From JACPDI01 sp035463475 (GTDB lineage Bacteria > Acidobacteriota > Vicinamibacteria > Vicinamibacterales > 2-12-FULL-66-21): DNA of 64,000 nt. Of this stretch, positions 47,602 to 56,900 are shown piece by piece. The stretch spans positions 33,312 through 97,311 of the forward strand of contig DATHTE010000131.1 of the NCBI GenBank assembly GCA_035463475.1, in the 5' to 3' direction. Made by a program: the position numbers and the translations under genes. Positions within the stretch are counted from its first letter, which is position 1. The number at the start of each line of letters is the position of its first letter. Under the pieces are notes generated by a model, which saw nothing but the letters and a program-made list of their open reading frames with translations, made no database searches and was not told where the DNA came from.

Positions 47602-47915
47602 CCCGCGATTTTATCCCCGACGGCAGTCGGGGCCGTCGGGCAGCCAGGCGGTCGGGCAGTCGAGGAGTCGGACAGCCGGGCAGTCGGGCCGTCGGGCAGT
47701 CAGGCAATCAAGCAGCCGGGCAGTCAGGCGGGCGGGCAGGCGGGTGCAGATCGGTTTCGAAGTCTGGTGTCCCAACGTGGCACACGATTGCACGCGGAGC
47801 GTTGGGGCTGGTGACGGGTTGGGCCTGGTCGCAAAGCCAGCCGTGCCAGCGGGTTGCGGGCTCGGCGCGGGGACCACGCGTGTGGCGGAACGTCTCTTGC
47901 CGTTGAGCAGGCGCC
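47602..47915. other. divergent spacer with a satellite repeat and a structured stretch
   Basis: No gene. It holds an 8-bp repeat array (47623-47744), then about 170 bp rich in inverted repeats that includes GCAAAGCC near 47840 and a CACACG/CGTGTG pair, immediately before the HD-GYP gene. Confidence 0.7.
47623..47744. repeat. degenerate 8-bp satellite (GCAGTCGG)n
   Basis: About fourteen units of GCAGTCGG and close variants (GCAGCCGG, GCAGTCAG, GCCGTCGG) in a row, upstream of both divergent genes. Confidence 0.85.
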
Positions 47916-48878
47916 GTGAAACCCCCCACTTTTGGCCGTCTCGAGGAAGTGAACAAGGAACTCTGGGTCGTCCTCTCCTTGTTCGCGATAGGTCTCCTCC
48001 TCAACTACACCGTCTCGTCCCAGCGCATGATCCTCGGCTTCTATGCGCTGCCGACTGTAATCTCCGCCTACGTGTACGGCCGGCGCCACGCCACGCTGAC
48101 GGCGCTGGCGAGCGTGCTCCTGGTCGTGCTGCTGGGGATGTTCTCCTCGGCTTCGCTGTCGCTCGTGTACGAGGACCCGCTCCAGCGCTGGGTGGAACTG
48201 ACCGCCTGGGGAGGCACGCTCATCGTGACGGCGTACCTGATGGGGACGTTGTACGAACACAAGTCCGCGCAGGTGCGGGAACTGCGCGATACCTATCATG
48301 GGGTGCTGATGATCCTGCGTCACTTCATCTCGAAGGACGCCTACACCGAGAACCACTGCCATCGCGTGTCGGTGTACGCGGTGCGCATCGCCGGCGCGAT
48401 GAACCTGGACACGGAGCGGATCGAAGACGTGCGCGCGGCGGCGCTCCTGCACGACATCGGAAAGCTGGACATCAGCCGTGAGCTCCTCTACAAGGCTGCG
48501 CGGCTCACGAGCGACGAGTACCAACAAATCCAGCAGCACGTGTCCAAGGGGGTGCAGCTGCTCGAAACGGTCGGCGGATCCCTCCGGCGCGTCATCCCAA
48601 TCATCCTCGCCCATCACGACCGGTTCGACGGCAGCGGCTATCACCCCACGCGCGGCGACGAGATCCCGCTCGAGTCGCGGATCATCGCCGTGGCCGACGT
48701 CTACGACTCCCTCACGAGCGACCGGCCGTATCGGAAGGCGATGTCTCCCTTCGACGCGCGCGACGTCATCGTGCGCGGCGCGGAGACGGAGTTCGATCCC
48801 CGCGTGGTCGCCGCGTTCCAGCACGCATTCCGTCACGGCGAGTTGGAGATCTGGTCGGCGCCGCTGACGGCGGCATGA
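47916..48878 (+). CDS. membrane HD-GYP-type phosphodiesterase
   Basis: 320 aa from a GTG at 47916; GTG at 47949 is the alternative. Four or so hydrophobic helices (LSLFAIGLLLNYTV, ILGFYALPTVISAYVY, ASVLLVVLLGMFSSASLS, GTLIVTAYLMG), then an HD-GYP domain: HCHRVSVYAV, LLHDIGK (HD about 178), ILAHHDRFDGSGYHPTRG and VADVYDSLTSDRPYRKAMS. HHExxDGxGYP is present as HHDRFDGSGYH. It should hydrolyse c-di-GMP at the inner membrane, coupled to an unknown membrane signal. Confidence 0.9.
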   Translation: MKPPTFGRLEEVNKELWVVLSLFAIGLLLNYTVSSQRMILGFYALPTVISAYVYGRRHATLTALASVLLVVLLGMFSSASLSLVYEDPLQRWVELTAWGGTLIVTAYLMGTLYEHKSAQVRELRDTYHGVLMILRHFISKDAYTENHCHRVSVYAVRIAGAMNLDTERIEDVRAAALLHDIGKLDISRELLYKAARLTSDEYQQIQQHVSKGVQLLETVGGSLRRVIPIILAHHDRFDGSGYHPTRGDEIPLESRIIAVADVYDSLTSDRPYRKAMSPFDARDVIVRGAETEFDPRVVAAFQHAFRHGELEIWSAPLTAA

Positions 48879-49059
48879 CCGCGGCCGGCCGCTTGATCAG
48901 AGTCCTGGCCCGTTCCCGGGCTGCCTCTGCGGTGCGCGTTCCTCGTAACCACTTACACTCCGCGTAAGCCCTCCTCGAAGACCTGGCCCCCGATTGCGCC
49001 TGTTTCGGGCGGTATTCCTTTTGCTGACGGAAGGCCCGCCGGTGAAAGGACGGTTGGAG

Positions 49060-49464
49060 ATGCGTTATCTGTTGTTGAAGGTCTCGGTCGTCGTTGCAGC
49101 CCTTGCAGGGTTCGCGTGCGGCGGGGGAGGTTCCACGCCGACGAACCCGTCCCCATCACCTGGTTCGAACGCGATCACGATCAGCATCGTGCGCGACAAC
49201 GGCGCCCAGTCGTTCAACCCTAATCCAGCATCGGTTGGCGGCCAGAGGGTGGTCTTCAGGAACAACGATTCGATCGTGCACCGCGTGATCCTGAACGACG
49301 GCAGCATCGACACGGGCGACATCGCACCCGGCGCGGCCAGCCGCGAGATCGAGATGCCGGGCCGCGGCACGAACTATCACTGCACGATTCACCCCTCGAT
49401 GATCGGAAGCGTGAGCCCGTCCACGGGAGGGGAGCCGCCGGCGTGCGAGGGACCGTATTGCTGA
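49060..49464 (+). CDS. cupredoxin-like (plastocyanin family) lipoprotein
   Basis: 134 aa from the ATG at 49060 with AAAGGA upstream. Lipoprotein signal with lipobox LAGFAC (Cys about 19). The mature part is a small beta sandwich with copper ligands: His in DSIVHRVIL and Cys, His and Met in YHCTIHPSM. A type I copper site that could carry electrons to the terminal oxidase or scavenge copper. It sits 180 bp after the HD-GYP gene; the spacer contains the GC palindrome GCGGCCGGCCGC at 48881. Confidence 0.85.
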   Translation: MRYLLLKVSVVVAALAGFACGGGGSTPTNPSPSPGSNAITISIVRDNGAQSFNPNPASVGGQRVVFRNNDSIVHRVILNDGSIDTGDIAPGAASREIEMPGRGTNYHCTIHPSMIGSVSPSTGGEPPACEGPYC

Positions 49465-49487
49465 TGCCTGTCAGGTTGCGTTGATCG

Positions 49488-50744
49488 TCATCGCGGCGCC
49501 GGCAGCCGTCCGTGCTTCCGCAGCGCGGCGAGCAGCCGATCGTGCGGCAGAGCGGGCACGCGCAGACCGTTCGCCCCGGTCATCGTGTCAGCGGCGAGCA
49601 TGGCGTTGAGGATGGCCTCCTCGGTCGCCTGGACGGCGGCGTAGAAGAGAGGATCGATCCGGGCGTTCGGGAGCATCTCGACGCGAGGCACCCCCTCGGC
49701 GACGCTCGCCTTCGGGTTCGCGGTCGAGAAGGCCAGGAAGATGTCGCCTGAGCTGTTGGCGCCGAAGCCTCCGGCGCGGCCGACGCCGAGCGCCACGCGC
49801 GTGGCAAGGCGCTTCAACTGGTGCGGCAGCAGGGGCGCGTCGGTGGCGACGATGGCGATGATCGACCCGGAGTCAGTCGTCGCGGCGTCGCCCCCGGGCC
49901 GCGGTTGGCGGCACCGCGGGAGCCGGGGCAGCACATCCGGATCGTCCAGCGCGACGCACGCGCTTACGTCTCCGATCTCCTCCCCGACCGGCACGCCCGC
50001 CACGCGCAGGTTCTGCCGGAGCCCGAAGTTGCATTGCACCAGCACCCCCACGGTGTAAGCGCCGGCCTCCGAGCCGACGACGCGCGAGGCGGTGCCGATG
50101 CCCCCCTTGAAACCCAGGCAGCGCATGCCGGTGCCGCCGCCCACGTTCCCCTCCGGCACACGCCCGGCGGCGGCGCCGTCGAGCGCCGCCAGCACGTGCT
50201 CGGGCTTCACGTGGAAGCCGTTGATGTCGTTGAGCGAGCCGTCGTATGTCTCGCCTACGAGGGGGAGCCCCCACGGCTGGAGCCCTGGGCGCGAGACCTG
50301 CCACTGCAGGATCGCGTCACGCACCACGCCGACGCTGTGGGTGTTGGTGATCGCGACGGGGCCCTCGAGGACGCCGCTTTCTTCGAGCCACGTGGTGCCG
50401 GTCATCTCGCCGTTGCCGTTGAGCGTGAACCACGCGCCGAAGACGGGGTCCGGGTTCGATTTCCCGCGCGGATGCAGGACGGTCACGCCGGTCCGGACAG
50501 GACCTTTGCCGACAACGAGCGGTCCGTCTCCCTCGACGAGTGTCGTGTGTCCCACCTCGACGCCGCGAACGTCCGTAATCGCGTCGAGAGGACCCGCTGC
50601 CCCGCCGATCAGCGCCGATATGCCGAGGTCCCGGGCGCGCGGCTTCGCGGGCGCGCCCTGGCCGGCGCCGGCGGCTGGCGCGGCCATCCAGGCGCTCGCG
50701 AACACGAGGCATGCAATCGCCGTTCGACGGGTGATCTGTCCCAC
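49488..50744 (-). CDS. S58 (DmpA) family serine aminopeptidase, exported
   Basis: 418 aa from a GTG at 50744, preceded by GGAGG five bases away. Signal peptide (GQITRRTAIACLVFASAWMAAPAA) is present. DmpA/P1 family: GPLDAITDVRGVEVGHTTL, the NGNGEMTGTTWLEESG block, and the nucleophile motif GFGANSSGDIFLAFS near residue 330. Autoprocessing into two chains is expected before the nucleophile Ser. It removes N-terminal residues, some D-amino-acid peptides. A longer upstream frame to 51917 is a shadow of the ABC permease. Confidence 0.9.
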   Translation of the reverse strand: MGQITRRTAIACLVFASAWMAAPAAGAGQGAPAKPRARDLGISALIGGAAGPLDAITDVRGVEVGHTTLVEGDGPLVVGKGPVRTGVTVLHPRGKSNPDPVFGAWFTLNGNGEMTGTTWLEESGVLEGPVAITNTHSVGVVRDAILQWQVSRPGLQPWGLPLVGETYDGSLNDINGFHVKPEHVLAALDGAAAGRVPEGNVGGGTGMRCLGFKGGIGTASRVVGSEAGAYTVGVLVQCNFGLRQNLRVAGVPVGEEIGDVSACVALDDPDVLPRLPRCRQPRPGGDAATTDSGSIIAIVATDAPLLPHQLKRLATRVALGVGRAGGFGANSSGDIFLAFSTANPKASVAEGVPRVEMLPNARIDPLFYAAVQATEEAILNAMLAADTMTGANGLRVPALPHDRLLAALRKHGRLPAPR

Positions 50745-50827
50745 GCGCACCTCCACCCCACGCACACCTTCAACGCCGGGCGCCGGTCTCAGCGCCCAGC
50801 CCCCTGGCGCCCAGCCCCCCAGCGCCC

Positions 50828-52132
50828 CTAGCTCGCGCGCACCCACCGGAGCATCTCGCGCACGCTCGCCGACTTGCCGTGCATGAGAATCCCGGTGCGA
50901 AAGATCTTGCCGGCCGCCCAGACCGCCGCGAGCACCGTCAGGAGCACGAGCGTGATCGAGAGCAGGACCTGCCAGAGCGGCGGCTCGGGGCGGAGGGCCA
51001 TCCGCAGGATCATGAGAAACGGCGTTGACGGCGGAAACAGCGACAGGCCGATCGCGAGCGGGCTGTCCGGCGCGCGCAGGACCGCGGTCCACGTGAACAC
51101 CGGCAGCATGACCAGCAGCATGGACGGCGTCATCATGCTCTGCGCGTCCTTGATGTCGCTGCACGCCGCGCCGATCGACACGAACAACGACCCGAACAGC
51201 AGCACCGCGCACACGACGTAGATCAGGAACCAGGCGATCATGCCCGGCGTCACCGCGTCGGCGTAGCCGTAGTAGGCCGCCACACGGTACGCGCCGAGCA
51301 GGTACACGCCCGCGAGCAGCATCGACACCGCGGCGCTGCCGAGCAGCTTCCCCATCATCAGTTGGAACGGCGTGATCGACGAGATGATCACCTCGCTGAT
51401 CCGCGACATCTTCTCTTCCATGACGCTGTTCACCAGCTGGGGGGAGCTGGACATCACGACGAGGAACATCAGCGCCATGAACATCCCGGGCACTGCGATC
51501 GCGCGGAGTCGATCGATCTGCACGGCTTCCTTCAGACGCCCCGCCTCGTCTCGCTCGAAGAGCCCGAGGTTGTCGAGCCTCGGGGCGCGCGTCAACCGGT
51601 CGATCGCTTTCGGATCGAGCGCGGCAGCGCGAAAACGGATCGCGAGCACGGCGCGGCCGATCGCGGCGTCGAGGAAGCGCGGGAGCGTCTCGTAGGAGGG
51701 ATGATCGCTGTGATACTGGACGCGGGGAGGCGGGACGCGGTCGGGATCGAGCACCTCGCGGGGAATCTCCACGAACGCGAACAGCTCCCCTTTTCGCACG
51801 CGCTCCGAGAGGCGCAGGCGCACGGCGTCGATCGGCTGCCCTGCGGGGTCGATCCGCTCGGCCACGAACTTCGGCGCGCGCTGCACGCCGTCTTCCCCCG
51901 CGGCCTGGGCGTTCCACTGTTCGGTGGCCGCCACAAGGACCGGAAGGACACCAGAAGTGTGATCGACGACCGCGAAGGTGCGCGTCGTCGTATCGAGCCG
52001 CCGCTCCGTCGCCCGCTGGAAGATGATCGCGCCCAGCATGAACACAGGCATCAGGAGCACGCCGAACAGGAACGCCTTCGTCCGGACGAGGGCAAGGAAC
52101 TCCGTGGAGGCGACGAGCAGGATCCTAGACAT
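50828..52132 (-). CDS. ABC-2 type transporter permease
   Basis: 434 aa. One N-terminal helix (AFLFGVLLMPVFMLGAIIF), a long extracytoplasmic domain and five or six further helices at the C-terminus (SAAVSMLLAGVYLLGAY, WFLIYVVCAVLLFGSLFV). The layout is like NatB and related exporters. It pairs with the ATPase gene by an 8-nt overlap, so they form one exporter; the substrate cannot be told. Confidence 0.9.
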   Translation of the reverse strand: MSRILLVASTEFLALVRTKAFLFGVLLMPVFMLGAIIFQRATERRLDTTTRTFAVVDHTSGVLPVLVAATEQWNAQAAGEDGVQRAPKFVAERIDPAGQPIDAVRLRLSERVRKGELFAFVEIPREVLDPDRVPPPRVQYHSDHPSYETLPRFLDAAIGRAVLAIRFRAAALDPKAIDRLTRAPRLDNLGLFERDEAGRLKEAVQIDRLRAIAVPGMFMALMFLVVMSSSPQLVNSVMEEKMSRISEVIISSITPFQLMMGKLLGSAAVSMLLAGVYLLGAYRVAAYYGYADAVTPGMIAWFLIYVVCAVLLFGSLFVSIGAACSDIKDAQSMMTPSMLLVMLPVFTWTAVLRAPDSPLAIGLSLFPPSTPFLMILRMALRPEPPLWQVLLSITLVLLTVLAAVWAAGKIFRTGILMHGKSASVREMLRWVRAS

Positions 52133-53084
52133 GCGCGGCCTCCGGGGCTCTGCCGGGACCGGCGTCGGCGGCGGGGGCCGCATCCTGCTCCGCGGGACGC
52201 GCGATGCGCACGAAGATGTCGTGCAGGGACGGCCGCGCCACCTCGAAGTGATGCACCCGCACGTGCGCCGCGAGCGCCTGCAGGAACATCTGCGCGTCCC
52301 CGCGGAGGCGCACCTCCTGCATCTGGCCGTAGTCGTTGAGCGATTCGATCTCGCGGCCCGAGAAGGGCGCCAGCGCCGCCGCCCCGCCATCCACCCGCAA
52401 CCGCACCGTGTCGGCCCCGTACTCCGCCTGGATGTCGTGCAGCGTGCCGTCGAGCACCTTCCGGCCCTTGAAGATCATGAAGATCCGGTCGCACATCTTC
52501 TCGGCCGTGGCCATGTCGTGCGTGCTGAAGACGACCGTCGCGCCGCGGCGCTTCATCTCCAGCACCGCGTCCTTCAGCACTTCGGCGTTGATCGGGTCGA
52601 GCCCGGAGAATGGCTCGTCGAGGATCAGCAGCTCCGGCGTCGCCACGACCGCCGCGATGAACTGGACCTTCTGCGCCATGCCCTTCGAGAGCGTCTCGAT
52701 CTTCCTGTCGGCGCAGTGCGCCAGGTCGAGGCGCTTGAGCCAGTCTCTCGCCGTCGCGTCCACGCGCGCCTTCGGCGCCCCCTTCAGCCCGCCGAAGTAC
52801 CGCAGGAGCCGGACGACGGTCATCTTCTTGTAAAGACCGCGCTCTTCCGGCAGGTAGCCGACCCTGTCGCGTGCCATCCGCGCGTCGCGGCTCCCCAGCA
52901 CCGTGATCTCGCCGCGGTCCGGCAGCAGGATGCTGAGGATCATTCGCAGCGTCGTCGTCTTGCCGGACCCGTTCGGGCCGATGAAGCCGTAAATGGATCC
53001 GCGCGGGACGTCGAGCGACACGTCGTCGACGGCGGTGACGCCGTTGAACCGCTTCGTCACGCCGCGGATTTCGATGGCTTGCAT
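52125..53084 (-). CDS. ABC transporter ATP-binding protein, NatA-like
   Basis: 319 aa. Walker A GPNGSGKTT, signature LSKGMAQK, Walker B LLILDEPFSGLDP and the His switch FSTHDM. The C-terminal extension (Val- and Arg-rich, then Ala/Pro-rich tail) is typical of ABC-2 exporters. It is followed by the permease with an 8-nt overlap. Divergent from the act operon. Confidence 0.93.
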   Translation of the reverse strand: MQAIEIRGVTKRFNGVTAVDDVSLDVPRGSIYGFIGPNGSGKTTTLRMILSILLPDRGEITVLGSRDARMARDRVGYLPEERGLYKKMTVVRLLRYFGGLKGAPKARVDATARDWLKRLDLAHCADRKIETLSKGMAQKVQFIAAVVATPELLILDEPFSGLDPINAEVLKDAVLEMKRRGATVVFSTHDMATAEKMCDRIFMIFKGRKVLDGTLHDIQAEYGADTVRLRVDGGAAALAPFSGREIESLNDYGQMQEVRLRGDAQMFLQALAAHVRVHHFEVARPSLHDIFVRIARPAEQDAAPAADAGPGRAPEAAHV

Positions 53085-53180
53085 GAATTCAGCCGCCGAT
53101 TCTACATGGTTCTGTTGCTGGGCTTGGGCGGTAAGTCCTTTTCAAATAAAGTACTCGGGCTCCTCGCGGGGCGCGTCCGG

Positions 53181-53209
53181 TTGACGTCTTGTGAAATTTT
53201 TCACATTAT
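53181..53209 (+). promoter_or_regulatory. sigma70-type promoter of the act operon (TTGACG-17-CATTAT)
   Basis: TTGACG (53181-53186; 5 of 6), a 17-nt spacer and CATTAT (53204-53209; 4 of 6), about 47 nt before the actA ATG. Confidence 0.7.
53189..53206. promoter_or_regulatory. palindromic operator, Rex-like and CRP-like
   Basis: TTGTGAA-ATTT-TTCACAT: it matches the Rex consensus TTGTGAA-N4-TTCACAA with one mismatch at the last base. Its core TGTGA-N6-TCACA is also a perfect CRP-type site. It lies between -35 and -10, the position of a repressor site. Confidence 0.6.
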
Positions 53210-53255
53210 TGACCGGATCGGCTGGGGAAGCCGCGTTCCCCTGATCGACACCACG

Positions 53256-53915
53256 ATGAGTCAGACCTTCCCTCGCAGCGCCAACTGGCTCTCCCGCTTC
53301 AGTCTGATCGCTCTCTTCCTCCTGATCGCGCTCGGTCTCACGCTTGTCATGGCGGTGGCGCGCACCGGTTACGTCACCGGACAGGGGGAAATGCTCAAAC
53401 AGCCAATCCAGTTCTCCCACGCGCACCACGTCGGCGGCATGGGCATCGACTGCCGCTACTGCCATACCTCGGTGGAGGACGCCGCGTTCGCCGGCATCCC
53501 GCCAACCAAGACGTGCATGAACTGCCACTCGCAGATCTGGAGCCAGGCGCCGATCCTCGAGCCGGTTCGCGCCAGCTTTCGCGACGGCCAGCCGCTTACG
53601 TGGACCCGCGTCAACGACCTCCCGGACTTCGTGTACTTCAACCACTCCATCCACGTGAACAAGGGTGTGGGGTGCGCGACGTGCCACGGGCCGGTGGACC
53701 GAATGCCGCTCATGTACCAGGACTCCCCCCTGACGATGCAGTGGTGCCTGGACTGCCACACCGCTCCGGAGCGGTTCCTGCGTCCCCGCGACCAGGTCTT
53801 TAACATGAACTATCAGCCCCCCGCTAACCAGCTCGAGCTCGGGGCGCGTCTCCGCAAGGAGCACAAGATCGCTCCCGTCGAGCAGCTCATCTCGTGCTCG
53901 ACGTGCCACCGCTGA
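53256..53915 (+). CDS. actA: alternative complex III pentahaem cytochrome c subunit ActA
   Basis: 219 aa from the ATG at 53256. A hydrophobic helix (SLIALFLLIALGLTLVMAVA) anchors it, followed by five CxxCH motifs: CRYCH, CMNCH, CATCH, CLDCH and CSTCH. The FSHAHHVGGMGIDCRYCHTSVE start is diagnostic of ActA. It takes electrons from the ActB iron-sulfur part and passes them towards ActE or the oxidase. First gene of the act operon; the spacing to actB is 5 bp. Confidence 0.95.
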   Translation: MSQTFPRSANWLSRFSLIALFLLIALGLTLVMAVARTGYVTGQGEMLKQPIQFSHAHHVGGMGIDCRYCHTSVEDAAFAGIPPTKTCMNCHSQIWSQAPILEPVRASFRDGQPLTWTRVNDLPDFVYFNHSIHVNKGVGCATCHGPVDRMPLMYQDSPLTMQWCLDCHTAPERFLRPRDQVFNMNYQPPANQLELGARLRKEHKIAPVEQLISCSTCHR

Positions 53916-53920
53916 CGTCT

Positions 53921-56900
53921 ATGGATTTCGCGCCCACCCGTAAGCACTGGCGGAGCCTCGACGAGCTGGCGGACACGCGGGAGTTCCAGGAACTGCTGCA
54001 CCGTGAGTTCCCGGAGAACGCCTCGACGTTCACCGATCCGGTCGGCCGGCGGCAGTTCCTGAAGCTGATGAGCGCGTCGCTGGCCCTCGCCGGCGTTGGC
54101 GCGTGCACCAAGCAGCCCGTCGAGACGATCGTCCCCTACGTGCGGCAGCCCGAGGAGCTGGTGCCGGGCAAACCGCTGTTCTACGCGACGGCAATGCCCT
54201 TCGGCGGATACGCCGTCCCGGTCCTTGCGGAAAACCACGAGGGACGGCCGACGAAGATCGAGGGAAACCCGGATCACCCGGCGAGCCTCGGCGCGACGAG
54301 CCTGTGGGCGCAGGCCTCGGTGCTGTCGCTCTACGACCCCGACCGCATGAAGACCGTCACGTACCGAGGCGAGGTGGAGACGTGGGGCGCCTTCATCACC
54401 GCGCTGCGCAGGACGTTGACGCTGCAGCGGGCTCAGGCAGGCTCGGGGGTGCGGATCCTCACCGAGACGGTCACGTCGCCGAGCATGGCGGATCTCCTCG
54501 ACGGGATCCTGAAGGCGCTGCCGCAGGCGAAGTGGCATCAATGGGAGCCTGCCGCCCGCACCGGGGCGCGCGCGGGCCTGCGGCAGGCATTCGGCCGCGA
54601 CCTCGACGCGATCTATCACTTCGACAAGGCGGACGTCATCGTCGTGCTCGACGCCGATTTCCTCGGCTGCGAACCGGCCAGCGTGCGCTACGCGCACGAC
54701 TTCTCGAGCCGCCGCCGCGTGGAGTCGGGACCGCTCAACCGGCTGTACTCGATCGAGAGCGGCCTGACGCCCACCGGCTCGAAGGCGGACCATCGCCTCG
54801 CGCTCAAGCCGTCCGAGGTCGAAACGTTCGCGCGCGCGCTCGGCTCGGCGCTGGGCGTCGGCGGCGGCAGCGTGGACCTCGCCGGACTGCCTCGCGATGC
54901 GGGCAAGTGGGTGCAGGCGATTGCCAAGGACCTGCGCGCTCACCAGGGACGCGCGCTCGTGGTCCCGGGCGACGAGCAAACGCCGGCGGTGCACGTGCTC
55001 GCGCACGCGATGAACGCGGCGGTCGGCGCGGGCGGCACCACCGTGACCTACACCGAACCGGTGGAGCCGCGGCCGGTCAACCACCTGGACTCGCTGCGCG
55101 AGCTGGTCGCCGATCTGGAAGGTGGCGCTGCCCAGCTGGTGCTGATCCTCGGCGGCAATCCGGTATTCACCGCGCCGGCGGACTTGAAGTTCGCCGAGAA
55201 GCTCGCGCGGGCGCCGCTCGCGGTCTACCTGGGGCCGGACACCAACGAGACGGCGCAGCTCTGTCACTGGAACATCCCGGAAGCGCACTACCTCGAGTCC
55301 TGGGGAGACGTGCGTGCGTTCGATGGCACCGTGTCGATCGTTCAGCCGCTGATCGCTCCGCTCTACGGCGGGAAGACCGCGTCGGAGGTGCTGGCGACGC
55401 TGACCGATCGCCCGGATCGCAACGCGCACGCGATCGTGCGCGACTACTGGACCGCGGCGCACGGCGGGCAGTCCACGACAGCGTGGACGATCCAGACGGC
55501 CGACGGCGGCAGCTTCGACACGGCGGAGCGCTTCTGGCGGACCGCCCTGCACGACGGGTTCATTCGCGGGACGCAGGCCGCCCCGGTCGTCGCGCCCGTC
55601 ACCGGCGCGCCGGGCGGCGCGAAGCCGGCGCCGCGGCAAGGGATCGAGATCCGGTTTCGTCCGGACCCGACGGTGTGGGACGGGCGCTTCGCGAACAACG
55701 GCTGGCTCCAGGAGATGCCCAAGCCAATTACGAAGCTGACCTGGGACACCGCCGCGTACATCAGCCCGGCGACCGCGGGACGCATCGGCGTGAGCGACGG
55801 CGACCTGATTGAGATCCGCCACAGCGGCCGCAGCATCCGGATGCCTGTCCTGACGCAGCCCGGCCACGCCGCCGACGCGGTCACCGTGCATTTCGGGTAC
55901 GGACGCCGCGTCGCGGGTCGCGTCGGCTCGAATGTGGGGTTCGACGCCTACCCGCTGCGCGGCAGCGACGCCCTGTGGATCGCGACCGCCGCAGAACTCG
56001 TCACGACCGGTGAGCGGTATCCGCTGGCCAGCACCCAGAAGCATTTCCTGATGGAGGATCGCGACCTCGTGCGCGTCGCGACCGAGGAGGAGTACCGGCA
56101 CGAGCCGGAGATCGTCCGGCACATGCGGCACACGCCCCCGAAGACGCTGACCCTGTACCCGGAGTACGAGTACAAGGGGCACAAGTGGGGGATGGCGATC
56201 GATCTGTCCGCCTGCACCGGCTGCAACGCGTGCGTGGTGGCCTGCCAGGCGGAGAACAACATCCCGATCGTCGGCAAGGAACAGGTGCAGGTGAGCCGCG
56301 AGATGCACTGGCTCCGCGTGGACACGTACTACGACGGTCCAGCGGACGCGCCGACCGGTGTCTACCACCAGCCGCTGCCGTGCATGCAGTGCGAGGCCGC
56401 GCCGTGCGAGGTGGTCTGCCCCGTCGCCGCGACGACGCACAGCGCGGAAGGCCTCAACGACATGGTCTACAACCGCTGTGTCGGCACGAGGTACTGCTCG
56501 AACAACTGCCCGTACAAAGTCCGCCGCTTCAACTTCACCCTCTACTCCGACTGGACGACGCCCTCGCTGCAGGGGGCGCGCAACCCCGACGTGACCGTGC
56601 GCAGCCGCGGCGTGATGGAGAAGTGCACCTACTGCGTGCAGCGCATCAACCAGGCGCGCATCGAGGCGAAGAAGGAAGACCGCGGAATCCAGGACGGGGA
56701 CGTGATGACGGCCTGCCAGGCGACCTGCCCGTCACAGGCGATCGTCTTCGGCGACATCAACGATCCGAAGAGCCGCGTCACCGCGCTCAAGCTGCAGCAG
56801 CGCAACTACGGCCTGCTCGAGGAGCTGAACACGCGTCCGCGGACGACGTACCTGGCGGCGATCCGCAATCCGAACCCGGAGCTGGAGCCGTCGGGGGAGC

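Larger units (their letters stand above)
53085..53255. other. divergent regulatory spacer before the act operon
   Basis: Between the ABC ATPase and actA. It contains the only clear promoter of the act-cox cluster together with a palindrome. I see no gene. Confidence 0.8.

Noticed and set aside
48881..48892. GCGGCCGGCCGC palindrome as a terminator
   Set aside because: Stem would be only four base pairs with a 4-nt loop and no T-run follows.
50745..50827. repeat-like AGCGCCCAGCCCCC stretch between the S58 and ABC genes as a functional element
   Set aside because: Only two and a half imperfect 15-bp copies in GC-rich DNA; too little to support more than chance.
49488..51917. 809-codon frame that joins the S58 peptidase to a long N-terminal part
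   Set aside because: The part before 50744 is the shadow of the ABC permease; a ribosome site and signal peptide fix the GTG at 50744.
53813..56440. 875-codon minus-strand frame opposite actB
   Set aside because: Actual gene actB has complete cofactor motifs on the plus strand; the shadow has none.
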